Shown: positions 26,701 to 36,000 of the stretch, piece after piece
Layout of the letters: each line of letters begins with the position of its first letter
How positions within the stretch are numbered: position 1 is the first letter of the stretch
NCBI RefSeq assembly: GCF_014696625.1
Contig: NZ_JACJQL010000006.1
Span: 107,335 to 171,334, forward strand
Length of the DNA: 64,000 bases
Reading direction: 5' to 3'
DNA from: Nostoc parmelioides FACHB-3921
Lineage (GTDB): Bacteria > Cyanobacteriota > Cyanobacteriia > Cyanobacteriales > Nostocaceae
Translations under genes and position numbers: made by a program
The notes under the pieces: generated by a model
The model's input: only the letters and a program-made list of their open reading frames with translations
Told to the model about the DNA's origin: nothing
Database searches by the model: none

Positions 26701-29008
26701 CGACGGCTTTAAAGTATCCCTACCTCCTGCACAAGTTACACCCGCCATTTCTGAACCTGTAGCACCAGTCAAAGAGACGAACGGTAACGGACACGGCAAA
26801 ATCGCCGAACTGTCGAAAATTATTAATAACTCTACTAGTATTACCCCTGCCAAACCTGAAATGAATTCTGCGATCGTTTCACCTCAACTAGTCGAAGAAA
26901 AGAAGATGCAAACACCAGAAAAACTGGACAACTACAAGCGAGTGCTAGAAAGCTTAGAGTACCTGACAACTCAGTTCCAACAAAACCAAACTGAGAACCT
27001 GCAAGTTCATGGTACTTACCTCAACCATCAGATGGAATATACCAAAGCGTTCTTCCAACTGATGCAGCAACAAAACGCCTTGTTTGCAAACGCCAAATCT
27101 TCCCAAGAAGCTGCCCAGCTAAAACTAGTGGTGATGGAAAGCTTGGATCGCAGCATGATGCAGTTTCACTCCCAACAAGGCGAAACCCTCCGCATCCATG
27201 AAAAATATCTCCAGGAACAGGTAGCATACGCCAGAGAATTTTTTGAACTGATTCAACAACAATACTCAATGGTGTTGTCTGGTCAGGTAAATCCCCCAGC
27301 AACTCCAACCCCAGTCAAGGAAGTTCCTGCTTTCACCATCGAAGCACCCGTAACTCCCACCCCCAAAATAGTTGAGCCTCAACCTGAGTCTGTAGTCAAA
27401 AATGGCTTTAGCATAGTTGACGCACCCATTCCCCCCGCACCCACAACCTGGGAAATTCAGTCCGAGCCTGTGGTGACAGCACCCGCTTCTGTCGTCTCTA
27501 CAATTGAGCCTGAGCCAGTAATTGAAGCACCCGTAGCTGCACCCGTAGTCAACCAAGTTGTAGAATTTACTCCCACACCCGCACCTGTCGTTACACCAGC
27601 TATTGATGTTGCTGACTTGGATAAGAATCTTCTAGCAATCATCAGTGATAAGACTGGCTACCCAGTGGAAATGCTGGAACTAGAAATGGACATGGAGGCG
27701 GACTTAGGGATTGACTCCATCAAGCGGGTAGAAATCTTAGGCGGATTACAAGAAGTGTATCCTGACCTACCCAAGCCCAACTTAGAAGAACTGGCAGAAA
27801 AACGCACCATCGGACAGATTGTCGATTATCTCAAAGCTAACACCGCCATTAGCCAATCTGTAGGCATTGCCATTCAGCAAGCGCAACAAGCAGCCGAAAT
27901 ACCAACACCGGTAGTCACTGCAAGTATTCCCGCACCAGCCCCCGTTGTCCCTGAGCCTGTAGCTATCCCCGCAACTCCAGCACCGGAAGCCCCAACCGAC
28001 ACCTCAGACTACGCAGACTTAGGACAAACCCTACTTAACATTACTAGCGATAAGACTGGCTACCCAGTGGAAATGCTAGAACTCGATATGGACATGGAAG
28101 CAGACCTGGGGATTGATTCCATCAAGCGGGTAGAAATCCTGGGAGCAATGCAGGAGGCATACCCCAACCTACCCAAGCCCAACATCGAGGAATTAGGCGA
28201 CCTCCGCACCATTCGGCAAATTGTTGACTACCTCCAGAAGCTGGCGGGAGGTGAAAAAAAAAAGTCTCAGCCTGAGCGGGACTGGCAGCCAGTCAGTATA
28301 ATCGGCAACGTCCCACGCCGTCCAGCCAAACTCAAATACCTGCCAACACCAGATAGCTTGGACTTTTCTTTACCAGAGGGACACATCTGTTTAATTACCG
28401 ATGATGGTTCCCTCACCACCTCCCAAGTAGCCCAATCTCTGACAGAGCGTGGTTGGAAAGTTGTAGTCCTAAGCTTCCCCCAATCCCTGGTTCCCCAGCA
28501 ATCGCCCTTACCCGCCAATGTGAATCGTGTCACCCTCGCAGATATGAGTGAAGAATTACTCCAACACAAATTATCAGCGATCGCCACCAACTACGGCAAG
28601 ATTGGCGCTTTCATCCACATTCACCCGACGTTCCAAAACTTGGGAATTTACATACCACAAGAAAAGTCAATTGTCAAGCACGTCTTCTTTATGGCGAAAC
28701 ACCTGAAGAAATCCCTCACGGAAGCCGGACGTTATGAGCGTAGTTGTTTTGTGACAGTGACTCGATTGGATGGAGCCTTTGGCTTAGAGCATAACACTAA
28801 TTTTGGGGCGATCGCTGGCGGGTTGTTTGGACTAGTGAAAACTCTCAGATGGGAATGGCCAAATGTCTTCACCAGAGGGATTGACTTAAGCCCCGCGTTG
28901 AACCCTCAACAGTCGGCGCAGTTTATTCTCGACGAACTACACGACTCCAACCTCTATATCCCTGAAGTCGCTTACGGTTCCCAAGGCCGTGTCACCCTCA
29001 TCAGTTAA
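23702..29008 (+). CDS. hglE: Heterocyst glycolipid polyketide synthase HglE (KS-AT-ACP-ACP)
   Basis: A 1768-residue PfaA-like synthase. The KS occupies about 52-510 with active Cys at about 253 (VVDAACASSFG), EAHGTGT and GSVKSQIGHT. The AT is about 635-935 with GHSFGE. The linker about 1070-1190 has a doubled coiled-coil motif. Two ACPs, with LGIDSIKRVEI near 1337 and 1468, are almost identical. The last 250 residues look like the non-catalytic half of a ketoreductase (HICLITDDGSLTTSQVAQSL), and the catalytic half is in the next gene. The protein would extend the fatty chain of heterocyst glycolipids in the cytoplasm. PUFA-synthase similarity and position identify it as hglE (hglE_A). Confidence 0.93.
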   Translation: MSANPIDTALAELEAQINNCEKALLRCIEEKKMKSEKPMSINKINRQLQHNPIAIIGMASLLPESRNLREYWQNIVNKIDCITDVPSTHWSVEDYYDPNPRTTEDKTYCKRGGFIPEVDFNPMEFGIPPSILEVTDVSQLLSLVVAKEAMEDAGYGESREFNRELVGVILGVAMAKQLGMPLSARLEYPIWEKVLKNSGLSDEDTKKIVDKIKSAYVKWDENAFPGMLANVVAGRIANRLNFGGMNCVVDAACASSFGALKMAISELVEHRADMMLTGGVDTDNTIMAYISFSKTPAVSPSDNVKPFDAKSDGMMLGEGICMLVLKRLEDAERDGDRIYAVIKGIGTSSDGRYKSIYAPRKEGQVNALRRAYEDAGFSPATVGLMEAHGTGTMAGDPTEFGSLRDFFSEHDKKKQHIALGSVKSQIGHTKAAAGAASLIKTALALHHKVLPATINITEPNPKLNIEESSFYLNTETRPWIRPEGEAPRRAGVSSFGFGGTNYHVVLEEHEAEQNRPYRLHNSASEILLFAANPAELLKQCEEVLGKLQSEGGDKHYSQLVRDCQGVQIPQNAARLGFVAENLPEACKFMQTSIDWLKHKAGVANWEHPQGIYYRASGMELNGKVVSLFSGQGSQYLEMGRELVMNFPTLRRLFGYMDGLLLKDNLRPLSEIVFPHPVFSEAEKNAQVAALQRTEYAQPAIGAFSAGLYAILKQAGFKSDFVAGHSFGEITALWAAGVLSDADYMYLVKARGQAMAAPEDPDHDAGTMLAVKEDLSKIEPILKQFPQVSIANYNSPTQIVLAGPTAEIAKVRQALQAQGYAAVPLPVSAAFHTSLIAFAQKSFAIATKSVQFNEPKIPVFTNVTGKPYPKEPQAIQKILETHLANSVLFKQEIENIYAAGGHCFVEFGPKRILTNLVKDILGDRPHITVSLNPSTQKNSDRSLREAAVQMRVIGMQLQNLDPYQAPPALPPAETKKGLNVTLRGINYRSEKTRKGWEEALNDGFKVSLPPAQVTPAISEPVAPVKETNGNGHGKIAELSKIINNSTSITPAKPEMNSAIVSPQLVEEKKMQTPEKLDNYKRVLESLEYLTTQFQQNQTENLQVHGTYLNHQMEYTKAFFQLMQQQNALFANAKSSQEAAQLKLVVMESLDRSMMQFHSQQGETLRIHEKYLQEQVAYAREFFELIQQQYSMVLSGQVNPPATPTPVKEVPAFTIEAPVTPTPKIVEPQPESVVKNGFSIVDAPIPPAPTTWEIQSEPVVTAPASVVSTIEPEPVIEAPVAAPVVNQVVEFTPTPAPVVTPAIDVADLDKNLLAIISDKTGYPVEMLELEMDMEADLGIDSIKRVEILGGLQEVYPDLPKPNLEELAEKRTIGQIVDYLKANTAISQSVGIAIQQAQQAAEIPTPVVTASIPAPAPVVPEPVAIPATPAPEAPTDTSDYADLGQTLLNITSDKTGYPVEMLELDMDMEADLGIDSIKRVEILGAMQEAYPNLPKPNIEELGDLRTIRQIVDYLQKLAGGEKKKSQPERDWQPVSIIGNVPRRPAKLKYLPTPDSLDFSLPEGHICLITDDGSLTTSQVAQSLTERGWKVVVLSFPQSLVPQQSPLPANVNRVTLADMSEELLQHKLSAIATNYGKIGAFIHIHPTFQNLGIYIPQEKSIVKHVFFMAKHLKKSLTEAGRYERSCFVTVTRLDGAFGLEHNTNFGAIAGGLFGLVKTLRWEWPNVFTRGIDLSPALNPQQSAQFILDELHDSNLYIPEVAYGSQGRVTLIS

Positions 29009-29045
29009 TTACTCCGCGAAACTTTGCGCTTACCTCCGCGTTCCT

Positions 29046-29160
29046 CTGCGTTAAAAAATACACTTCTTTCCCTCACGCAGAGGCGCAGCGAAAAGTTCCT
29101 CGAAGCCGGGTTTCCCGGCGTAGGAAACTTTTCAAGACAGAGGCGCAGAGAGATAAATGA
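29046..29160 (+). repeat. Dispersed repeat between hglE and the KR-DH gene
   Basis: It contains GCGCAGCGAAAAGTTCCTCG, a GGGTTTCCCGGCG fold and GTAGGAAACTTTTCAAGACA. The same blocks occur, reverse-complemented, at 45960-46042. Flanking text (CCTCTGCGTTAAAAAATA, AGGCGCAGAGAG) is a common intergenic sequence in Nostoc-type genomes. Confidence 0.7.
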
Positions 29161-29182
29161 AATACTTTTACAATTCAAGTAT

Positions 29183-30895
29183 ATGACTACACTCACTCAA
29201 GTTCGTCCTGCTTCGGTTTTTGTTGTAAGTGGCGGTGCAAAAGGCATTACGGCGCAGTGTGTGATTGAATTGGCGCAGCACCAGCCTTGTCGTTTTATTC
29301 TTCTTGGTCGGTCGGAAGTTATTGAAAATGAGCCGGATTTTGCTCGTGATTGTGTTGAGGAGTCGGTTTTAAAAAAAGCGATTATGCAGCACTTGGTGGC
29401 GCAAGGGGAAAAGCCTACGCCGATGAGTGTGCAGAAGGTTTATCACAAGATTGTTTCTAGTCGAGAAATTAAGGCGACTTTGGAGGCGATCGCTGCCACA
29501 GGATCACAGGTAGAATATATTGATGTTGATGTGACTAATGTGGCTGAGTTACGCCAAAAGTTAGCGGCTGTGGGGAAAATAACAGGTATTATCCACGGCG
29601 CGGGTAATTTGGCTGATAAGTTGATTGAGAAGAAAACAGACCAGGATTTTGAGAAGGTTTACACGGCGAAGGTGCAAGGTTTAGAAAATCTGCTGTCTTG
29701 TGTGGATGCTAATCAGTTAGAACATTTGGTGTTGTTTTCTTCGGTGGCTGGTTTTTATGGGAATATGGGGCAATCGGATTATGCGATCGCTAATGAAATT
29801 CTCAATAAATCTGCCCATTTAATTAAGCAAAACTATCCCCAGTGTCACGTTGTAGCTATCAATTGGGGTGGTTGGGATAGTGGGATGGTGACACCAGAAC
29901 TGAAAAAAGCCTTTGCAGAACGGGGAATTGATATTATCCCTGTGGATGTGGGGACAAAGATGCTTGTGAATGAATTACATCCTAGTCACCATGATTCTAC
30001 ACAAGTAGTCATTGGTAGCCCTATCATCCCCGCACCGGGAAATCTTGACCCCCAGTTACGCAGCTATCGCATCCGTCGCCGCATGACTGTAGAGGCTAAT
30101 CCCTTTCTCCTAGACCATGTAATTGCTGGTACTCCGGTATTACCAGCTACCTGTGGGATGTCTTGGTTGATTAACGCTTGTGAGGAGTGTTATCCCGGTT
30201 ACAGGTATTTCCGTTGTCAAGATTTTAAAATTTTGAAGGGTATTACTTTCAATGACAAGGTAGCTACCGAACATATTTTAGAAATACAAGAAGTTGCGAA
30301 ACATGGTTCTGAATCCATCGAATTTCAGACCAAGATACTCAGCAAAACACCAGAAGGGAAAACCCATTATCATTTCAGCGCTCACATCACCATAGTGCGG
30401 GATTTACCAGCAGCGCCAGTATATGAATCTCTCGACCTCACAGAAGATCATACCATTGGAGCGATCGGTAAAGATTTTTATCAAAAAGGTGGTTTATCCC
30501 TATTTCATGGAATCTCATTTCAACAAATCACCAGAGTTTTAAATATCAATTCCCAAAAAATTACTGTTGAATGTTGTTGGACAGAAATTCCCCTCGAAGT
30601 TCAAGGACAATTCCCCGTCAAATGGCACAATCCCTATGCTACAGATTTGAGTACACAACCCCTATGGCTATGGTTGAGTCATGTACATCAAGAAGTATGC
30701 TTACCCGGACAAATCACCAAATCAGAACAGTTTCGAGCCATCCCTCGCAACGAACCATTTTACGTTTCTTGCGAAATCGAAAACAAAACCCCATCAGGTG
30801 TCACAGCTGATATCATCCTCCATGACCGAGAAGGAAATATCTACTTCCGTATTTACCAAGCAAAAGCTATCATTGCACCAATGAATTTACACTAA
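29183..30895 (+). CDS. Ketoreductase-dehydratase protein of the Hgl line
   Basis: About 570 residues from ATG 29183; the frame stays open back to 29024, but that part is repeat DNA. The N-terminal ketoreductase has VVSGGAKGITAQCVIEL, HGAGNLADKL and FSSVAGFYGNMGQSDYAIAN (S...Y-x3-N). The C-terminal half is a polyketide dehydratase-like hotdog fold with FLLDHVIAGTPVLPATCGMS, containing the catalytic His. It would reduce and dehydrate the beta-keto intermediate made by HglE and the KS proteins. It supplies the catalytic KR half missing from HglE. The symbol hglG or hglF has been used for genes at this position, but I am not certain which. Confidence 0.85.
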   Translation: MTTLTQVRPASVFVVSGGAKGITAQCVIELAQHQPCRFILLGRSEVIENEPDFARDCVEESVLKKAIMQHLVAQGEKPTPMSVQKVYHKIVSSREIKATLEAIAATGSQVEYIDVDVTNVAELRQKLAAVGKITGIIHGAGNLADKLIEKKTDQDFEKVYTAKVQGLENLLSCVDANQLEHLVLFSSVAGFYGNMGQSDYAIANEILNKSAHLIKQNYPQCHVVAINWGGWDSGMVTPELKKAFAERGIDIIPVDVGTKMLVNELHPSHHDSTQVVIGSPIIPAPGNLDPQLRSYRIRRRMTVEANPFLLDHVIAGTPVLPATCGMSWLINACEECYPGYRYFRCQDFKILKGITFNDKVATEHILEIQEVAKHGSESIEFQTKILSKTPEGKTHYHFSAHITIVRDLPAAPVYESLDLTEDHTIGAIGKDFYQKGGLSLFHGISFQQITRVLNINSQKITVECCWTEIPLEVQGQFPVKWHNPYATDLSTQPLWLWLSHVHQEVCLPGQITKSEQFRAIPRNEPFYVSCEIENKTPSGVTADIILHDREGNIYFRIYQAKAIIAPMNLH

Positions 30896-31468
30896 CCAAA
30901 GTCAGAGGCATGGGGAGCAGGGGATGAAATTTGATGTACTAAAAGTTCAAACTCTTAACCCTCTCTGCGCCTCTGCGTGATAGAAATCATCAACCCTGAC
31001 ACACTCCCCAATTCTTAAAATAAAACCCTCAAAATATCCTAAGTGATTTAGGATTGCTATAGTAGGCCGAAACGAAATCAGCCTCATATCTTTGCTTGTC
31101 TGTAAAGTAGCGTAAATCCTGTAAGACTGCGATTTGATTTTTGCCAAAAATGCGGAGAATCCAAAAGGTTTCTTTCTTACTTCCTAACTATAGCGATTTG
31201 CAGTTGAGTCAAATACAGACCTAACCCCCAACCCCTTCCCTACAAGGGAAGGGGAGTAAGAATCAAAGCCTCTCTCCTTGTAGGAGAGAGGTTTGGAGAG
31301 AGGTCAGAATGTATTGTATACAAACCAGAATCGCTATATTGATACAAGTAAGTTATAGCTACACCAAACTGCGCGGACGAAAATCAAAGCAGGTTATTGT
31401 ATTAAGTCTGGGGAATAGCGTAAATCCAATAATTCGTAATTCGTTATACCCTAACGAGGATATCAGTA
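30896..31468. other. Intergenic gap inside the hgl cluster
   Basis: It holds common Nostoc spacer sequence (CCTCTCTGCGCCTCTGCGTG near 30959) and one MITE at 31189-31338. No gene is seen. A separate promoter for the downstream KS gene is possible. Confidence 0.5.
31189..31338. mobile_element. MITE with TATAGCGATT termini
   Basis: Perfect 10-base terminal inverted repeats TATAGCGATT (31189-31198) and AATCGCTATA (31329-31338) enclose 130 bases. The interior carries two hairpins: CCCTTCCC...GGGAAGGGG (about 31226-31254) and CCTCTCTCCTTG...GGAGAGAGG. It has no coding capacity. Confidence 0.75.
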
Positions 31469-32827
31469 GTGGAAAAAATCGCCATCATTGGCTTATCATG
31501 CCTCTTTCCTGATGCTAACAATCCTGAGCAATTTTGGCAGAATCTCACCGAGCAGAAAGATTCAACATCATCTGTAACTGTCAGGGAAATGGGTGTAGAT
31601 CCCACAATATTTTACGACCCAGTAAAAGGCAAGCCGGAAAAATTCTATTTTCTCAAAGGTGGATTTATTCAAAACTTCCAATTTGATGCTAGTGAATACA
31701 ATCTGCCATCAGAATATGTGGAAAGCTTGGATAATACCTTCAAATGGTCGCTATATGCGGCTAAACAAGCAATAAAACATAGTGGTTATTGGGGAAATCA
31801 AGATGTCCTCTCTAAATGTGGAGTCATTTTAGGTACTCTTTCTTTCCCAACTAAGCTTTCTACTCAACTGGTTACACCAATTTATCGACAAACTATAGAG
31901 CCTGCTGTTGCCGAACTTTTACAAAATCAAGATTTTCATCTGGCTGCTTTACCCACAGCGACTAAACCATCTCTACATAATGCGATGATATCTGGTTTAC
32001 CAGCCGCATTAGTTGCTCAGGCTTTCTCTCTATCAGGTACTCATTTCTGTATCGATGCGGCTTGTTCTTCTGCTTTCTACGCTATCAAGTTAGCATCTCA
32101 CTATCTGTGGACAGGTAAAGCTGATGTAATGTTAGCTGGTGCTATTAGTTGCTCAGACCCTTTGTTTTTAAGGATGTTGTTTTCTGGAATTCAAGGCTAT
32201 CCAGAAAATGGGATTAGCTCTCCTTTAGATAAATCATCCAGAGGCTTAGTTACATCCGAAGGCATTGGTATGGTAATGCTGAAACGGTATAGCGATGCTG
32301 TGAGGGATGGGGATAAAATTCTGGCTACGGTTTGCGGTAATGGTCTTTCTAATGATGGGAAAGGTAAGCATTTGCTCAGTCCCAACACCAAAGGACAAGT
32401 TACAGCCTTTGAGAGAGCCTATAAAGAAGCCCAACTTAGCCCCAAAGCTATAGATTATATGGAGTGTCACGCTACCGGCACTTTGTTAGGAGATACCACC
32501 GAATTTAACTCCATCGAAACCTTTTTTGGCGCACATGAAGCCGCACCATTAATAGGTTCAACCAAAGCTAATGTGGGTCACTTGTTAGTTGCGGCGGGGA
32601 TGGTGAGTTTGACGAAGGCCATTTACAGCATGAATTATGGTGTGATTCCACCCACAATTAATGTCAATGACCCCATAGCTACTGATAACAATGTCATTTC
32701 TCCCCAAAACATTGTTCGGACTCCCACAGCCTGGCCTAACAATACCGGAATTAAACACGCGGCTTTAAGTGCTTTCGGTTTTGGTGGTACAAACTCCCAT
32801 CTGATTTTGGAAAAAACAACAGATTAG
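31469..32827 (+). CDS. Stand-alone beta-ketoacyl synthase of the Hgl line
   Basis: A 452-residue single KS domain with GTG start (KIAIIGLSCLFPDANNPEQF). The catalytic triad is complete: Cys in FCIDAACSSAFYAIK, His in ECHATGTLLGDT, and Lys/His in STKANVGHLLVAAG. It ends with FGFGGTNSHLILE. Its sequence is closer to PUFA-synthase (PfaC-type) KS domains than to FabF. Together with the CLF-like KS of the next gene it could form the elongating KS-CLF pair. It is called hglF or hglG in some annotations; symbol left open. Confidence 0.87.
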   Translation: MEKIAIIGLSCLFPDANNPEQFWQNLTEQKDSTSSVTVREMGVDPTIFYDPVKGKPEKFYFLKGGFIQNFQFDASEYNLPSEYVESLDNTFKWSLYAAKQAIKHSGYWGNQDVLSKCGVILGTLSFPTKLSTQLVTPIYRQTIEPAVAELLQNQDFHLAALPTATKPSLHNAMISGLPAALVAQAFSLSGTHFCIDAACSSAFYAIKLASHYLWTGKADVMLAGAISCSDPLFLRMLFSGIQGYPENGISSPLDKSSRGLVTSEGIGMVMLKRYSDAVRDGDKILATVCGNGLSNDGKGKHLLSPNTKGQVTAFERAYKEAQLSPKAIDYMECHATGTLLGDTTEFNSIETFFGAHEAAPLIGSTKANVGHLLVAAGMVSLTKAIYSMNYGVIPPTINVNDPIATDNNVISPQNIVRTPTAWPNNTGIKHAALSAFGFGGTNSHLILEKTTD

Positions 32828-32875
32828 TAGCCATCTGAGGGAACACCAAAAAATAGGCATTGCTAATGAGTTTAG

Positions 32876-32936
32876 AGGGTGCGTCAGTATGAATAATTTC
32901 TGGGTATGTTTAAGTCTTATTGCACTGACGCACCCT
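32876..32936. mobile_element. Small MITE-like hairpin AGGGTGCGTCAGT
   Basis: Perfect 13-base inverted repeats AGGGTGCGTCAGT (32876-32888) and ACTGACGCACCCT (32924-32936) with a 35-base AT-rich loop. It lies in the 246-base gap before hglD; it would fold strongly in the transcript. Confidence 0.75.
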
Positions 32937-33073
32937 ACATCTTCTTAAACTCTTTGCGTCTTTGCGCCTACCCTTCGGGAACGCCAAGGGCGAATGCGTG
33001 AGACAAAAATCATCCCACCAATCAACAACGCCATTAATTCTCCATTCAACCTTGACAGGCTAATAGTAAAGTC

Positions 33074-36000
33074 ATGTTTGCAGCAGAAAATAACAACACA
33101 GCAAAAATCGCCATTGTAGGTATGGATGCCTTCTTTGGTGAGTGCAATGGCTTAGATGCTTTTGAACGCAGTATTTATGACGGTAAGCAGCATTTCATTA
33201 CCCTACCGCCGAAAAGATGGTACGGTATTGACGAGCAGAAAGACTTACTGCAAGAGTATGGTTTAACTGATGGTAAAGCCCCTGTAGGTGCTTATATCAA
33301 AGACTTTGATTTAGACACTCTCGCTTATAAGATTCCTCCCAACGAAGTCGAAAAACTCAACCCTCAACAATTGCTACTGTTGACAGTGGCCGATCGCGCC
33401 CTAAAAGATGCGAAAATTCCTGAAGGTGGCAATGTAGCTGTGATTATTGCGGCTGAAGCCGAATTGTCGGTACACAAGCTACAACAACGGTGGGATTCAT
33501 CTTGGCAAGTTAAAGATGGTTTGAATGCGGCGGAAATTACTTTACCATCACCCCAAGTTGCTCAACTGGAAAGTATTGTTAGAGACAGTGTTCACCATCA
33601 AGTAGAAATTGGTGAGTATTTAAGCTACATCACCAATATCATGGCTAGTCGGATTTCCTCTTTGTGGAATTTCACCGGCCCTTCTTTCACCCTCACGGCT
33701 GTAGAAAGTTCAGCTTTCAAGGCGGTGGAAGTTGCCCAAATGCTGTTGATGACTCAAGAAGTAGATGCAGTGGTTGTGGGTGCGGTAGATTTGGCTGGCG
33801 GTGTAGAAAACGTATTATTACGCAGTCAAGCAGCACCAATTAATACTGGCGCTAATACTCTCAGCTATGACCAAAAAGCCAATGGTTGGACGGTGGGAGA
33901 AGGCGCAGGTGCAGTTGTTCTCAAGCGTCATCAGCAAGCGATAGAAAATGGCGATCGCATTTATGCTGTAATTGATGCTATTAGTATTGGACAATCCCAC
34001 ACCAAAATCGATGGGGACAGTGTTAATCAAGCCTGTCAACAAGCCTTAAAGATGGCGGGTGTACCACCTGAGCAAGTCAAGTATGTGGAGGTTTGCGCTA
34101 GTGGTATTTCCCAGGAAGATGAGGCGGAAATCGCTGGTTTAGTTCAGGCTTATCCATCGGTGGGTGATGGCTTGCACTGTGCTATTGGCAGTGTCAAAGC
34201 GAACATTGGTCATACTTTTGTGGCTTCGGGAATTGCCAGCTTAATTAAAACTGCTTTGTGTCTGTATTACAGATATATCCCGGCTACTCCTAACTGGTCT
34301 GGCGTGAAGACTCCCCAAGTATTTGAGGGTAGCCCTTTTTATGTAGTCACAGAGTCTAGACCTTGGTTTTTGAGTAAGAACGCCTCACGACGTATTGCGG
34401 CGATTAATGGTATGGGTTGTGATGGTAGTTATGCCCATGTAATTTTGTCGGAAGAAACTAATCAAGGCGAACGCCCGAATCAGTATTTGGAACAGATGCC
34501 TTTTTTGCTGTTCCCGGTGGCTGGTGATGACCGGACAAGCCTATTAGAGGCTTTAAATAAGCTGCAAAAGAGTATTGCTGAGAGTGCTGATTTTTCTCGT
34601 AGTGCAAGCCAAGCTTTTACTACTTTTCAGCAGCAATCTCCAGCTAACTACGCGGTATCAATTACGGGGCGGAACAAAAAAGAACTCCTGCGAGAAATCG
34701 AATCTGCACGGAAAGGCATTAACACCGCTTTTGATAAAGGTACAGACTGGCAAACCCCTGTAGGTAGTTATTTCACCGCCCAACCCTTGGGTAAAAAGGG
34801 TGAAGTGGCTTATGTGTATCCGGCGGCGGTGAATTCCTACATAGGTATCGGGCGCAATCTTTTCCGCCTCTTCCCCAAACTCCACGATAATTCCTTTGTC
34901 AAAAGCCTCTACAAGCGGGCTGCGGATATTGAAAGATTGGTTTTCCCCAGAAGCTTGAATAAGTTATCGACTAGGCAGTTAGAACAGCTAGAGAAAAAAC
35001 TCTTGAGCGATTCTTTAGCAATGTTTGAGGCGGAAATTTTCTGCACCAGATTGCTAACGACAATTATTCGGGATGATTTTCAAGTCCACCCCAAATATGT
35101 GTTTGGCTATAGCTTGGGTGAAACCAGTATGATGGTTGCTCAAGGGATTTGGAGCAATTTTTCGGAAGTTAGTAACTCTTTTAACTCATCAACTTTATTT
35201 GGTGATAGGTTATCCGGGCCGAAAAATGCAGTGCGTGAGTATTGGGGATTACCAAAAGCAGATACAGCTTCAGGTGATAATTTATGGGGTAATTATGTGT
35301 TGATGGCTAGTCCCCTCCAGGTGCGCGATGCTATCCGAAACGAACCCCGCGTATATCTGACGCAAATTAATACACCGGAAGAGGTATTAATTGCTGGTGA
35401 CCCAGCAGCTTGTCAAAGGGTGATTAAAACCATTGGCTGTAATTCTTTCACAGCGCCCTTTGATCATGTTATCCATTGTCAGGCGATGCGATCGGAGTAT
35501 GATGAGTTTGTTGAACTAAATAGCTTACCAGTCCAAGATATTGCTGATATCACCTTCTACTCTGCGGCTGAGTATCAACCGATAAAGCTGGAGACTGGAG
35601 TTGTTGCTAACAGTCTGGCGACTGGGTTGTCTCAAGAACTAGATTTTCCCAAGTTAGTCAACCGCATCTACGACGACGGGGCAAAAATCTTCATTGAGGC
35701 TGGCCCTGGTAGTGTTTGTTCTCGGTGGATTGACAAAATTTTAGAAGACAAAGAACACATCACCGTCTCCCTCAACCGTCGGGGAATTGATGACCATACT
35801 TCTTTTGTGAAAGCTTTAGCTAAACTTGTCAGCCATCGGGTGAATGTGGATTTGTCACCACTGTACAGCCCAGTTATTGAAACTAGCAACTTAAATAAAG
35901 TCATACTACGAAAAATAACCGTGGGTGGTGACTCAATTACTGAAAAAATCTTGAGTCCAGAAAACCTCCAGCTATTTGCAGAAGTTAGGGAGAAAAAGCA

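Noticed and set aside
29024..29182. N-terminal extension of the KR-DH gene
   Set aside because: The 53 extra codons lie in a dispersed repeat present elsewhere in the window; the ATG at 29183 fits the ketoreductase start.
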